A DNA stretch of 64,000 nucleotides, taken from positions 1-64,000 of the forward strand of contig NZ_JAHKPM010000038.1 in NCBI RefSeq assembly GCF_018860525.1. The letters are read 5' to 3'. Positions 30,996 to 40,207 of this stretch are shown here, piece by piece. The stretch is from Vibrio hepatarius (GTDB lineage: Bacteria > Pseudomonadota > Gammaproteobacteria > Enterobacterales > Vibrionaceae). Under the pieces are notes generated by a model. The model was given only the letters and a program-made list of their open reading frames with translations, did no database searches and was not told the DNA's origin. Each line of letters begins with the position of its first letter. Position 1 is the first letter of the stretch. The translations under genes were made by a program, and so were the position numbers.

Positions 30996-31457
30996 TTAAC
31001 GTTCAGTAACGATCTCTCGAGAAAATACTTTCTCGCAATACTTACATTTAAGGCGGATAGTATCTTTCTTTTCAAATACCTTAAAACTGCTTTCTACAGG
31101 TTCATCATGAGTAATACAGTTACTGTTAGGGCATTCAAATACGTTATTGATTTGCTCGGGTAAATCGAGTGCTAATTTCTTAACCACCTCATAGTTTTCA
31201 ATTTGGTTAACAGTGGCGTGAGGAGCGTAAAGGGCTAATTTGTTGGCCTGCTCTTCACTGATAAACACATTTTCGATCTTAAGCAAGTCTTTGTGGCCAA
31301 GTGCTGATGAAGGTAAGTTTAATCCTATAGTGACGCGCTGCTCTGACTTATGCATTGAGAAAAGTTTGAGGACCTTAATGCCGATCTGAGCGGGTATGTG
31401 GTCAATCACCGTGCCATTTTTAATTGCTTCAACCTGCAATTGAGTTTCTTTAGCCAT
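30996..31457 (-). CDS. pyrI: Aspartate carbamoyltransferase regulatory subunit
   Basis: Binds CTP/ATP and links the catalytic trimers of ATCase for feedback control of pyrimidine synthesis. The 153-residue protein has the nucleotide-binding N-domain ([13 protein letters not shown]) and a C-terminal zinc domain with four cysteines in CPNSNC and CKYCEK. It lies 14 bases after pyrB. Confidence 0.97.
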   Translation of the reverse strand: MAKETQLQVEAIKNGTVIDHIPAQIGIKVLKLFSMHKSEQRVTIGLNLPSSALGHKDLLKIENVFISEEQANKLALYAPHATVNQIENYEVVKKLALDLPEQINNVFECPNSNCITHDEPVESSFKVFEKKDTIRLKCKYCEKVFSREIVTER

Positions 31458-31471
31458 GATAATTCTCCCGA

Positions 31472-32401
31472 TTACAGTTGTTGGTTAAGGACCAGTGCAA
31501 GTAAAGCTTCCCGAGCATAAACCCCGTTTTCTGCTTGCTCAAAATAGTAGGCATGAGGTGTTTTATCAACATCCACTGTGATCTCATCAACGCGCGGTAG
31601 AGGGTGGAGGACTTTAAGATTGCTGCGTGCCCCTTCCAGTAAATCAGCGGTAAGAATATAAGCTGATTTAATATGCGCATATTCTGATTCATCAAAGCGC
31701 TCTTTTTGCACTCGCGTCATATATAAAATATCTAGCTCAGGAATGACGCTTTCCATATCTGTATGCATGCTATATTGAATACCAGCTTCATCCAGCTCAT
31801 CGCAGATATAATCTGGCATTGCTAAAGCTTCAGGCGCAATAAAGTAGAATCGAACATGGTCGAATTTCGCTAAAGCTTGAGTAAGAGAATGAACGGTACG
31901 GCCGTATTTAAGATCGCCGACAAAAGCAACATTGAGATTATCTAGCCGGCCTTGAGTTTCGGCAATCGAAAACAAATCAAGCAGGGTTTGAGTTGGATGC
32001 TGGTTTGCGCCATCACCTGCATTGATTACGGGCACACCATTTGAAAACTCAGAGGCTAAGCGGGCAGCTCCTTCTTGGGGGTGTCGCATTACAAAAGCAT
32101 CTACATAAGAAGAAATTATTTGCACAGAATCTGAAAGGGTTTCGCCTTTTTTAGCTAGCGATGTGTTACCTCCATTATCGAAACCAATAACACTGCCCCC
32201 TATGCGCTGAATAGCACTCTCAAACGAAAGACGAGTTCGGGTCGATGGCTCAAAGAAGCAGCTTGCGACAACTTTATTTTTAATAAGTGTTGGGTTTGAC
32301 TCTGTTTTGAGTTGACCTGCGGTTTTGACAATCAGTTCCAGCTCTTCACGAGAAAGTTCAGGAATTGAGATAATGTGCTTGTTGTAAAGCGTGTTGGCCA
32401 T
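31472..32401 (-). CDS. pyrB: Aspartate carbamoyltransferase catalytic subunit
   Basis: Condenses carbamoyl phosphate with aspartate, first committed step of pyrimidine synthesis. 309 residues; carbamoyl-phosphate motif [11 protein letters not shown] (about 51-61), [10 protein letters not shown] and the aspartate loop HPLPRVDEI are all present. I start at the ATG giving MANTLYNKH, as in E. coli; an ATG two codons earlier is too close to the ribosome binding site. A leader peptide and attenuator precede it. Confidence 0.97.
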   Translation of the reverse strand: MANTLYNKHIISIPELSREELELIVKTAGQLKTESNPTLIKNKVVASCFFEPSTRTRLSFESAIQRIGGSVIGFDNGGNTSLAKKGETLSDSVQIISSYVDAFVMRHPQEGAARLASEFSNGVPVINAGDGANQHPTQTLLDLFSIAETQGRLDNLNVAFVGDLKYGRTVHSLTQALAKFDHVRFYFIAPEALAMPDYICDELDEAGIQYSMHTDMESVIPELDILYMTRVQKERFDESEYAHIKSAYILTADLLEGARSNLKVLHPLPRVDEITVDVDKTPHAYYFEQAENGVYAREALLALVLNQQL

Positions 32402-32430
32402 AATCATCGTCCCATCTACATGTTAGGTAA

Positions 32431-32457
32431 TAAAAAAGCCTCCCATAGGGAGGCTTT
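32431..32457 (-). terminator. pyrBI attenuator
   Basis: AAAGCCTCCC / GGGAGGCTTT form a 10-bp perfect stem with a 3-base loop, followed on the minus strand by TTTTTT, 30 bases before pyrB. The leader peptide stop codon lies within the stem, so a ribosome close behind RNA polymerase would block the hairpin. This is the E. coli pyrBI design: low UTP makes polymerase pause, the ribosome catches up, and pyrBI is read. Confidence 0.9.
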
Positions 32458-32548
32458 AAAAATCGGCAGAAATAGCGAAAAAACCAGACCAGTAAGCATT
32501 TTGGCTTACCCTAAGTAAATGGTTTTGTTGAGCAGCTTTACGCGGCAT
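32456..32548 (-). CDS. pyrL: pyrBI leader peptide
   Basis: A 30-codon frame starting at ATG 11 bases after a GGAGG ribosome binding site. It begins MPRKAAQQNHLL and ends SGFFAISADF; the stop TAA runs into the attenuator stem. The mRNA around codons 22-30 is U-rich (GGUUUUUUCGCUAUUU), giving UTP-sensitive pause sites. The sequence of the peptide is not expected to matter, only its translation. Too short to be called by a size-filtered gene finder. Confidence 0.85.
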   Translation of the reverse strand: MPRKAAQQNHLLRVSQNAYWSGFFAISADF

Positions 32549-32579
32549 TTGGTCACTACCTCCAGTCAAATTGCAGAAC

Positions 32580-32607
32580 ATTATACGCTGAAGGTAGGCT
32601 AACGCAA
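32580..32607 (-). promoter_or_regulatory. pyrBI promoter
   Basis: On the minus strand TTGCGT and a perfect TATAAT are 16 bases apart, about 20 bases upstream of the leader-peptide ribosome binding site. The -35 hexamer lies inside a PurR-like palindrome. Confidence 0.75.
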
Positions 32608-32617
32608 GCGTTTACGT
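32602..32617. promoter_or_regulatory. PurR-like operator over the pyrBI -35
   Basis: ACGCAAGCGTTTACGT matches the palindromic PurR consensus ACGCAAACGTTTGCGT at 14 of 16 positions. Its position over the -35 hexamer would let PurR block RNA polymerase. Binding is inferred from the match only. Confidence 0.5.
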
Positions 32618-32647
32618 CTAAGCCTAAATAAGCAAATATTGTTGATA

Positions 32648-33652
32648 CTAATCTCCAAGTGTGGCGACCATTACAGCTTTAATAGTGTGCATGCGGTTTT
32701 CAGCTTCATCAAAGACGATCGAATGTCGAGACTCGAACACGTCTTCAGTAACCTCGAGTCCACTCATACCATATTTGTCTGCCACCTCTTTACCTATCTT
32801 GGTTTCTTCGTTGTGAAAAGCTGGTAAGCAATGCATAAATTTCACATCGTGGTTACCCGTTTTCTTTATTGTTTCCATGTTGACTTGATAAGGTTTCATT
32901 TGTGCTAAACGAGTATCCCATGCGTCAGGGGCTTCACCCATAGACACCCAAACATCGGTATAGAGAAAATCACAGTCTTTGACGCCCTCATCAACACTTT
33001 CTGTTAGCGTGATAGTTGCGCCCGTTTGCTTAGTGATAGACTGACAGGTTTCCACCAGTTCTTTTTCTGGCCAATAAGCTTTAGGCGCAACAAGTCTAAT
33101 ATTCATGCCCATTTTTGCCGCACCGACGAGTAAAGAGTTGCCCATGTTATTACGTGCATCTCCCAAGTAAGCGAATGTGATGTCATGCAATTTCTTACCA
33201 GGGCTATGTTCTAACATTGTCAGTAAATCAGCCAGTATTTGAGTTGGATGAAATTCATTTGTTAGGCCATTCCAAACAGGTACGCCTGCATATTGCCCTA
33301 ATTCTTCAACAATTGTTTGTTCGAATCCTCTATATTCAATGCCATCATACATTCTGCCCAACACTCGAGCAGAGTCTTTCATCGATTCTTTATGACCAAT
33401 TTGAGATCCTGAAGGCCCTATATAAGAGATCTGGGCACCTTGATCAAAGGCTGCGACTTCAAAAGCACAGCGAGTGCGAGTGGATGCTTTTTCAAAGATC
33501 AAGGCGATATTTTTTCCGGTCAGTTTTTTTTGCTCGGTGCCCGCATACTTAGCCTTTTTGAGATCAGAGGCTAAATCGATTAAGAATTGGATTTCTTCAG
33601 AAGAGTAATCGAGGAGTTTGAGAAAATTCCTGTTGCGTAAATTAAAATCCAT
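32648..33652 (-). CDS. argF: Ornithine carbamoyltransferase
   Basis: Makes citrulline from ornithine and carbamoyl phosphate. The 334 residues carry the carbamoyl-phosphate motif STRTRCAFE (about 57-65), [10 protein letters not shown], and the ornithine-loop HCLPAFHN. It is anabolic type by its ARG-box-like upstream site, but with arginine deiminase in the same window it could also act in reverse during arginine breakdown. No clear terminator separates it from the pyrBI promoter 40 bases downstream. Confidence 0.95.
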   Translation of the reverse strand: MDFNLRNRNFLKLLDYSSEEIQFLIDLASDLKKAKYAGTEQKKLTGKNIALIFEKASTRTRCAFEVAAFDQGAQISYIGPSGSQIGHKESMKDSARVLGRMYDGIEYRGFEQTIVEELGQYAGVPVWNGLTNEFHPTQILADLLTMLEHSPGKKLHDITFAYLGDARNNMGNSLLVGAAKMGMNIRLVAPKAYWPEKELVETCQSITKQTGATITLTESVDEGVKDCDFLYTDVWVSMGEAPDAWDTRLAQMKPYQVNMETIKKTGNHDVKFMHCLPAFHNEETKIGKEVADKYGMSGLEVTEDVFESRHSIVFDEAENRMHTIKAVMVATLGD

Positions 33653-33711
33653 AGTGACCCCATAGTTAAAATTTCTATCAGGGCTCTTTATAACTAAAAA
33701 TGTAATTATTG

Positions 33712-33725
33712 TGAATATTTATTTG
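33712..33725. promoter_or_regulatory. Candidate ARG box upstream of argF
   Basis: TGAATATTTATTTG matches the ARG box TGAAT-N4-ATTCA at 8 of 10 conserved positions, about 60 bases before the argF start. A weaker overlapping match, TGTAATTATTGTGA, lies beside it. ArgR is encoded 4 kb away. Confidence 0.5.
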
Positions 33726-33747
33726 CGGGATACATGAAATATCCCGC
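33725..33747 (-). other. Hairpin downstream of phoH
   Basis: GCGGGATA / TATCCCGC perfect 8-bp stem with a 7-base loop just after the phoH stop. No T tract follows on the minus strand, so it is an atypical terminator or an mRNA 3' end structure. Confidence 0.5.
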
Positions 33748-33756
33748 TATAAAGGG

Positions 33757-35133
33757 TTATAAATTTTCTTCAGCAAACTCAGCTAAGCGACTTCGTACCA
33801 CACCATTGAGGTGAACATTGGCACTTCCTTCAAAGTTTTTGAAGCGTTCGACCATATAGGTTAGTCCTGATGTAACAGGAGTTAGGTAATGAGAATCAAT
33901 TTGCGCTAAGTTACCAGAGCAGACAATTTTGGTACCTTCACCACAACGGGTAATAATGGTTTTAATTTGGGAAGCGGTTAAATTTTGACATTCATCAAGC
34001 AATACAAAAGCGTTTTGAATCGATCGGCCACGCATAAAGTTAATTGATTTAAATTGAATGTTGGCTTTATCACAGATGTACTTCATTGAGCCCTCTGTGC
34101 AATGATCATGCTTGTGTAGCGCTTCGAGAGTATCAGTCACAGCGGCGAGCCAAGGGAGCATTTTTTCTTCTTCTGAACCAGGTAAAAACCCAATAGACTC
34201 ACCAATATCTGGTGTATTTCGAGTCACGATGATCTTATCGAACATACCTTGTTCTATGGTTTGCTCCAGTGCTGACGCAAGAGCAAGAAGTGTTTTACCG
34301 CTGCCTGCGGCACCGGTCATAATAACTAAATCAATCTCAGGATCGAGTAGGGCATCAAGTGCCATTCCTTGATAAATATTTTTCGGGGTAATATCCCAAG
34401 CGCGTCGATTCATCATTCGCTCTCGGCTTAAATCTTTAAGAGTGATCTTATCGGGTTTGATGTCTTCAACTCGCCCTGCAAAATCACTACCTTCATCGAT
34501 AACGTATTGATTAATGTATGTAGGTTCGAAAGGTTCACGGTCAAGTATATGATAAGTATGACCGGCGTAATTTTTGCTTTCAACTTGGTCAACGTTGCCC
34601 CAAAACTCTCCTTCTATCTGCTGGAAACCTTTAGTTAGGTATTGGACGTCGTCAATCAATTGGTCAGTGCGATAATCTTCCACAAAACGGACGCCAGCAC
34701 CTTTGGCGCGCAAGCGCATATTAATATCTTTAGTGAGCAAGATTACTTCACGGGGTGCTCGTTTATTTTGTAGATACAACACACCATTGAGTATACGATT
34801 ATCACCCGCTTTATCAGCAAAGGCTTTAACCGTTTCTTGAAGTTCAAAATCTGCAAGAATTGAGATGTGTCCTGTATATTCTTTATCGCGGTTGATAGGA
34901 ATCCCTTCGGAAATTTCGTCGGGTGTGGCATCTTTAAACATGGCTTCCATTGCTCTGATAGCTACTCTTGCATCGCGAGCAACATCGCGTTTGCTGTCTT
35001 TTATTCGGTCAAGCTCTTCGAGGACAGTCATAGGTATGACGACATCGTGCTCTTGAAATGAATATATAGCTAAAGGTTCGTGAAGAAGGATGTTGGTGTC
35101 TAGGACAAAAAGTTTCCGATCCGTGTCACCCAT
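33757..35133 (-). CDS. PIN-domain plus PhoH-family ATPase
   Basis: 458 residues with two modules: an N-terminal PIN nuclease domain beginning FVLDTNILLHEP (about 8-19) with the first acidic residue of the metal site, and a C-terminal PhoH ATPase (about 250-458) with Walker A GAAGSGKT and Walker B AFVLLDECQN. PhoH2-type fusions in other bacteria are RNA helicase/RNases, so an RNA-processing role is inferred. The start follows AAGGAG; 12 further upstream codons are not conserved. It diverges from rapA. Confidence 0.92.
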   Translation of the reverse strand: MGDTDRKLFVLDTNILLHEPLAIYSFQEHDVVIPMTVLEELDRIKDSKRDVARDARVAIRAMEAMFKDATPDEISEGIPINRDKEYTGHISILADFELQETVKAFADKAGDNRILNGVLYLQNKRAPREVILLTKDINMRLRAKGAGVRFVEDYRTDQLIDDVQYLTKGFQQIEGEFWGNVDQVESKNYAGHTYHILDREPFEPTYINQYVIDEGSDFAGRVEDIKPDKITLKDLSRERMMNRRAWDITPKNIYQGMALDALLDPEIDLVIMTGAAGSGKTLLALASALEQTIEQGMFDKIIVTRNTPDIGESIGFLPGSEEEKMLPWLAAVTDTLEALHKHDHCTEGSMKYICDKANIQFKSINFMRGRSIQNAFVLLDECQNLTASQIKTIITRCGEGTKIVCSGNLAQIDSHYLTPVTSGLTYMVERFKNFEGSANVHLNGVVRSRLAEFAEENL

Positions 35134-35605
35134 AAGCGCTCCTTGCCGAGATACGGCTAAATTTGCCAATTACAATTACTTGTTTCTTGGCTTACTTGCG
35201 TTGGCTTGTAGCATGACGCAGGTCGCTTGGAGATCGCTGTCGGATAGCGGTTATGCTACAAACCCGTGTTGATCGTCATATGAAATAATGCATCTCTTGT
35301 GCCAGTCGAAAAATTGACGCCAAAACTTGCACTTTCACTTTTGAGTATAAGTCAGATATCTGACTCCCCCTTTTAGAACTGCCATTCTTTTCTTACAGTT
35401 TGATGTCATGCAAAATATGGAGAAAAAATTGTTGTTTTTTGAGGTGTTTGTGCGTGACCAATATCACAGCTTCGAGTAATATTAGCGGCCTTTTTTGTGT
35501 GATAGTTGGCGATAAATTCTCCTGCCATCAAACTGTCACCTTGTGCAAGAATAACTAATATATTTTGACCCGTTTTTTGAATTCAACAGGTGAGGTAGTC
35601 AATTC
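35134..35605. other. phoH-rapA divergent intergenic region
   Basis: 472 bases without a supported gene. Items seen: a long inverted repeat upstream of phoH (listed separately); a perfect 16-bp palindrome AGTCAGATATCTGACT at 35350-35365; and ACAGTTTGAT at 35396-35405 with its complement ATCAAACTGT at 35527-35536. The rapA ATG follows GTGAGGT. A small RNA cannot be excluded. Confidence 0.45.
35203..35264. repeat. Long inverted repeat in the phoH leader region
   Basis: GGCTTGTAGCAT and ATGCTACAAACC pair over 12 positions with one mismatch, enclosing 38 bases that contain a smaller CGCT/AGCG hairpin. It begins 70 bases before phoH and could fold as a structured mRNA leader or be a cruciform operator. 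There is no T tract on either side. Confidence 0.55.
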
Positions 35606-38515
35606 ATGACATTTGCTTTGGGCCAGCGCTGGATCAGCGATACGGAAAGCGATTTAGGTTTAGGAACTGTGGTTGCGTTGGATAATCGTACAGTAACACT
35701 TATGTTTGCAGCTTCTGAAGAAAACCGAGTTTACGCTCGTAGTGATGCGCCTGTTACCCGTGTAACATTCAACACTGGTGATCATGTAGATAGTCAAGAA
35801 GGATGGTCACTTAAGGTTGAACAGGTTATTGAAGAAAAAGGCTTATATGCCTATCTAGGGACTCGTGAAGACACAGGTGAGCAAGACGTGACTTTGCGTG
35901 AGATTATGCTTAGCAACCAAATTCGTTTTAATAAACCACAAGATAAATTATTCGCTGGCCAAATTGATCGCATGGATAACTTTGTACTGCGATATAGAGC
36001 TCTTGTGAACCAATTTGAGCAGCATAAAAGTCCAATGCGTGGTTTATGTGGTATGCGTGCTGGTTTGATTCCACATCAATTATATATTGCCCATGAAGTT
36101 GGTCGTCGACATGCACCGCGCGTTCTCCTCGCTGATGAGGTCGGCTTGGGTAAAACGATTGAAGCGGGAATGATTATCCACCAACAGGTGCTAGCTGGTC
36201 GTGCTGAACGTATTTTGATTGTTGTACCAGAGACATTACAGCATCAGTGGTTGGTTGAGATGATGCGTCGCTTCAATTTGCACTTCTCTATTTTTGATGA
36301 AGAACGTTGCATTGAAGCACTTACGGACGCCGACAACCCGTTCGAAACGCAGCAATATGTACTGTGTTCTTTGGACTTTTTACGCAAAAGTCGTAAACGT
36401 TTTGAACAGGCTTTAGAAGGGGAGTGGGATTTATTGGTTGTAGATGAAGCTCATCACCTCGAATGGAGCTCTGAAAAGCCTAGCCGCGAATATCAAATTG
36501 TAGAGGGTTTGGCTGAAAATACACCTGGGGTATTACTTCTGACGGCCACACCAGAGCAACTTGGCCGAGAAAGCCATTTTGCCCGTCTACGTTTGCTCGA
36601 TTCTGATCGCTTTTATGACTACCAAGCCTTTGTTGAAGAAGAAGAGCAATATGCGCCGGTTGCAGATTCAGTCAGCGCCTTGTTTTCTGGTGAATCTTTA
36701 TCTAACGATGCCAAAAACCAAATCACTGAGCTGCTGACAGAACAAGATGTTGAACCCTTATTTCGCATTATAGAAAATGACTCGCAGGAAGCGGAAAAAG
36801 CCAAAGCTCGTCAGGAATTGATTGATAATCTGATGGACCGTCACGGAACGGGGCGTGTTTTATTTCGTAATACTCGCGCGGCGATTAAAGGCTTTCCAGT
36901 TCGTAATCTTCATATGCTACCTATGCCTATCCCTTCTCAGTACGCAACGTCGATGCGTGTTTCTGGTTTAATCGGTGGCAAGATTAGTCAAGAAGCTCGA
37001 GCTTTAAAGAATCTTTATCCTGAAGAAATCTTTCAAGAATTTGAGGGTGATGAAGCCAGTTGGTGGCAGTTTGACTCACGAGTGAATTGGCTGATTGATA
37101 AAATTAAGCAAAAGCGCAGTGAAAAAATCTTGGTCATCGCGTCGCGCTCTACAACCGCATTGCAACTAGAGCAAGCTCTGCGCGAGCGTGAAGGTATTCG
37201 GGCTACGGTGTTTCATGAGGGTATGTCTATTCTAGAGCGAGATAAAGCGGCGGCTTATTTTGCTCAGGAAGAAGGTGGCGCTCAGGTGCTGATTTGTAGT
37301 GAAATTGGCTCTGAAGGGCGTAACTTCCAGTTTGCAAATCAACTGGTAATGTTTGATTTGCCATTCAACCCCGATCTTTTAGAGCAGCGTATCGGTCGTC
37401 TTGACCGTATTGGTCAAAATCGAGACATTGATATCCATGTTCCTTATTTAGAGCAAACATCCCAGGCTATTTTGGCTCGTTGGTTTGATGAAGGTTTGAA
37501 TGCATTTGCTGATACCTGCCCAACCGGTCGAGCGGTATATGATGAGTTCTCTGGCCGTTTAATTGAAATGTTGGCCACAGGCGATACGACAGAGCTCGAT
37601 GACGTGATTGCCCAATCGGCAGCTATGAATCAAAGATTGACGGCGCAGCTTGAACAAGGCCGAGATCGCTTGCTTGAAATGCACTCAAATGGCGGTGAGA
37701 AGGCGCAGGAAATTGTTGAAAGTATTGCGGCCACAGATGGCGATACCAATCTGGTCACCTTTGCTTTAAGCCTGTTTGATACCATAGGCCTTAATCAGGA
37801 TGATAAAGGCGAAAACGCCATAGTTGTCACGCCATCTGAGCATATGATGGTGCCAAGTTATCCCGGGCTGCCTTATGAAGGCGCGACCATCACTTTTGAT
37901 CGTAATACGGCTTTATCTCGTGAAGATATGAACTTTATCAGTTGGGAACACCCAATGATCCAAGGGGGCATCGATCTTCTCATGAGCGAAGGAGTGGGGG
38001 CGGCGGCTGTTTCTTTATTGAAAAATAAGGCATTGCCGGTTGGTACTATGTTACTTGAGCTGGTTTACAAAGTGGATGCACAAGCGCCCAAGCGCAGCGG
38101 TATTAGCCGATTTTTGCCTGCCACCCCAATTCGCCTTATGTTAGACGGTAAAGGCAGCGATTTGTCTGAGCAGGTTGAGTTTGAAAGCTTTAACCGCCAG
38201 CTTAGCCCTGTGGGGCGCCACATGGCGACTAAATTGGTTTCATCGGTTCAGCCACAAGTGCATCAAATGATCACTGCGGGCGAAGATCTGATCATGGATA
38301 AAGTTGCTGCTGTGCGCGAGCAGGCGCAGCTTGATATGAAAGCCAGTCTAAATACAGAGCTGGAGCGCTTACAAGTACTCAAAGCGGTCAACCCAAATAT
38401 CCGTGATGAGGAATTAAGTGCGATTGAGCAGCAGATAAGTCAATTAGATAGCTACATTGCTAAAGCTCAATATCAGCTGGACTCATTGCGCTTAATTGTC
38501 GTTTCTCATAACTAA
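35606..38515 (+). CDS. rapA: RNA polymerase-associated ATPase RapA
   Basis: SWI2/SNF2 ATPase that binds RNA polymerase and helps recycle it after transcription. 969 residues: N-terminal Tudor-like domains (about 1-110), helicase lobe 1 with Walker [13 protein letters not shown] and box DEAHHLEW, lobe 2 with [19 protein letters not shown] and [10 protein letters not shown], and the C-terminal region. Length equals the E. coli protein (968). In E. coli rluA lies next to it; here two transporters intervene. Confidence 0.97.
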   Translation: MTFALGQRWISDTESDLGLGTVVALDNRTVTLMFAASEENRVYARSDAPVTRVTFNTGDHVDSQEGWSLKVEQVIEEKGLYAYLGTREDTGEQDVTLREIMLSNQIRFNKPQDKLFAGQIDRMDNFVLRYRALVNQFEQHKSPMRGLCGMRAGLIPHQLYIAHEVGRRHAPRVLLADEVGLGKTIEAGMIIHQQVLAGRAERILIVVPETLQHQWLVEMMRRFNLHFSIFDEERCIEALTDADNPFETQQYVLCSLDFLRKSRKRFEQALEGEWDLLVVDEAHHLEWSSEKPSREYQIVEGLAENTPGVLLLTATPEQLGRESHFARLRLLDSDRFYDYQAFVEEEEQYAPVADSVSALFSGESLSNDAKNQITELLTEQDVEPLFRIIENDSQEAEKAKARQELIDNLMDRHGTGRVLFRNTRAAIKGFPVRNLHMLPMPIPSQYATSMRVSGLIGGKISQEARALKNLYPEEIFQEFEGDEASWWQFDSRVNWLIDKIKQKRSEKILVIASRSTTALQLEQALREREGIRATVFHEGMSILERDKAAAYFAQEEGGAQVLICSEIGSEGRNFQFANQLVMFDLPFNPDLLEQRIGRLDRIGQNRDIDIHVPYLEQTSQAILARWFDEGLNAFADTCPTGRAVYDEFSGRLIEMLATGDTTELDDVIAQSAAMNQRLTAQLEQGRDRLLEMHSNGGEKAQEIVESIAATDGDTNLVTFALSLFDTIGLNQDDKGENAIVVTPSEHMMVPSYPGLPYEGATITFDRNTALSREDMNFISWEHPMIQGGIDLLMSEGVGAAAVSLLKNKALPVGTMLLELVYKVDAQAPKRSGISRFLPATPIRLMLDGKGSDLSEQVEFESFNRQLSPVGRHMATKLVSSVQPQVHQMITAGEDLIMDKVAAVREQAQLDMKASLNTELERLQVLKAVNPNIRDEELSAIEQQISQLDSYIAKAQYQLDSLRLIVVSHN

Positions 38516-38566
38516 GTGTTCTTTCTGTAATAGCGTTCTTTCTGTAATAAAGACAAGTAGAAAAAG

Positions 38567-38609
38567 AAAAGGCCTGATGTCGATACTTAATCGTAGTCAG
38601 GCCTTTTTT
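38567..38609. terminator. Bidirectional terminator after rapA and transporter 1
   Basis: AAAAGGCCTGA and TCAGGCCTTTT pair over 11 bp around a 19-base loop, with T runs outward on both strands. A 15-base direct repeat (GTTCTTTCTGTAATA at 38518 and 38535) precedes it. Confidence 0.85.
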
Positions 38610-38620
38610 ATTTGATCCGC

Positions 38621-39898
38621 TTATACCAACCAGTTCCACCAGAAGAAGACCGCCAAAAAGCCAAACAAATAGATAAGCCCCAAAATTGAAAGCCATTTCA
38701 TTGGTTTAGTGAGCGCAAGTGGTTTGGGCAATTTGGTGTGGGAGACAAGAATAAAGTTCAGTAGGGCAAAGAAGGGGGTGGTAATAAAGGCTAAGGTTAA
38801 GCTGACATAAAGAGCGGACAAAACCGAAGAAAGCCAGAACAAAATTAGAGCCAGCGCCGCAAATGCAATCAACACCATCCATATCACTGATGCCTTATGG
38901 CTGATTTCTTCGCGCTCTTGTAATAAACGCTGAGCTTCAGCAATCGCGCGTGAATAACCATCTATTACAGTAATTGTACTACCAAAGATGCAACAAAAGG
39001 CCACCGCTGCGATAAGATAGTAGGCCCACTCCCACTGCCCAATTTTAGATGTATAACCTTCAATCAATTGATTAGAAAACTCAATGCCGGATTGAGAAAA
39101 TTCCAGTCCGCTGCCATAAAACACCAAAACGCCAAGCGCTAGAAAGGCCAGCGCTAACAGCACAGTAGCTACATAGTGAACATTAAAATCAAACAATACT
39201 GACTTAGCACTAACCTTATATTTAGATTGTTGTTCTTTTAGCCATACTGAAGTTACGCTGGATATTTCTATTGGGGCTGGCATCCATACCATGGCAGCGA
39301 TAATAAAACCTACCGCGGCAGTAGACCAGGGTGTTTTTTCTTGTATAGGAATAGGGTTATCTAGAGTTTGAGATGCCGCTAACGCTAGCGCGGCGATTAG
39401 CGTCATGACCAGAATCAGCATAATGGCTTTTGAAATACTATTAAGCACATGATAGCGCCGAGAAAACAGCGCAAGTAAGCACACGACTACAATGACCATA
39501 GATAAGCTTTTTAATGATAATGCAAAAGGTAAAAAGTGACCGAGTAGATTGGCACTAAATAACAGTAAAGCAGAGGCAGTCACTATGCCAGAGATAGTGC
39601 ATACGCTTAAAAATAACCAAAGAAATGCTTGTCCAAGTTTGGCGTAGCCTTCGACTAAGCTTTCGCCTGTCCCGGCGGTGTATTGGATACTGGCACGAAA
39701 AAAGGGGTATTTTAGAATATTCACCAGCAAGATAACTATCGCTATTTGCCAGCCATAGGTGGCGCCAGCTTGGGTAGACGCGACCAGGTGCGACCCGCCA
39801 ACAGCAGCGGTTGCCATCATAATGCCTGGACCTGTTGAGCGCGCCAGTTGCAGCAAAGATAATTTGCGGCAACTGTCTGATGTGGAGATAGTATCCAT
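38621..39898 (-). CDS. Nramp-related transporter, copy 1
   Basis: 425 residues with about eleven hydrophobic helices and the LeuT-fold Nramp layout, beginning GPGIMMATAAVGGSHL (about 23-38). In true Nramp/MntH proteins the first helix holds DPGN, whose Asp and Asn bind the metal; here the spot reads GGSH. In helix 6 the canonical MPH is MPAPIE. The metal ligands are therefore largely changed and Mn2+/Fe2+ transport should not be assumed. A second copy with the same alterations lies upstream on the same strand. A terminator separates the two, so each has its own promoter. Confidence 0.8.
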   Translation of the reverse strand: MDTISTSDSCRKLSLLQLARSTGPGIMMATAAVGGSHLVASTQAGATYGWQIAIVILLVNILKYPFFRASIQYTAGTGESLVEGYAKLGQAFLWLFLSVCTISGIVTASALLLFSANLLGHFLPFALSLKSLSMVIVVVCLLALFSRRYHVLNSISKAIMLILVMTLIAALALAASQTLDNPIPIQEKTPWSTAAVGFIIAAMVWMPAPIEISSVTSVWLKEQQSKYKVSAKSVLFDFNVHYVATVLLALAFLALGVLVFYGSGLEFSQSGIEFSNQLIEGYTSKIGQWEWAYYLIAAVAFCCIFGSTITVIDGYSRAIAEAQRLLQEREEISHKASVIWMVLIAFAALALILFWLSSVLSALYVSLTLAFITTPFFALLNFILVSHTKLPKPLALTKPMKWLSILGLIYLFGFLAVFFWWNWLV

Positions 39899-40010
39899 AT
39901 AAAACCTAGGGTAAACCTTGTGTTACTTCAATAAATTGCCGTACGAATATCATATTCCACTGGTGTGTTAAAACTCATTTACATGGAAAAAACCAAATAA
40001 GATTTTAATA

Positions 40011-40026
40011 TGTAAGTTTCATCACA
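40011..40026. promoter_or_regulatory. CRP-like site upstream of transporter 1
   Basis: TGTAA-GTTTCA-TCACA matches TGTGA-N6-TCACA at 9 of 10 positions, centred about 120 bases before the start codon. The same element recurs at the same distance before copy 2. Confidence 0.55.
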
Positions 40027-40102
40027 CATGCAGCTGAAATATGCTGTTGTTATTGTTACTAATATGACGTTTTTTTGAGTACGTATAATAGGTGTTTCAA
40101 AC

Positions 40103-40135
40103 AAAAAACCATCTTAAACTGGGTTTAAGATGGTT
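40103..40135 (-). terminator. Terminator of transporter 2
   Basis: AACCATCTTAAAC / GTTTAAGATGGTT form a 13-bp perfect stem with a 3-base loop, followed on the minus strand by TTTT. Confidence 0.88.
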
Positions 40136-40207
40136 AAGTGCGGCATGATTGTATTTAGATGCTGCGCAGTAGTAGCGCGTACTCATTACTTGCTTTTTTT
40201 TACTAAT

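Larger units (their letters stand above)
39899..40207. other. Promoter region of transporter 1 and end of transporter 2
   Basis: 309 bases without a gene. It contains the CRP-like site and terminator listed separately, and near the start codon the segments CCTAGGGT and ACCTTGTGTT and CGTACGAATATCA that recur upstream of transporter 2, marking a duplicated 5' region. Confidence 0.6.

Noticed and set aside
35203..35264. Integron attC or VCR-type site
   Set aside because: Arms lack the RYYYAAC/GTTRRRY ends, and there is no integrase or cassette structure nearby.
38518..38549. 15-base direct repeat as a target-site duplication
   Set aside because: The copies are only 2 bases apart, so they look like replication slippage rather than flanks of an inserted element.
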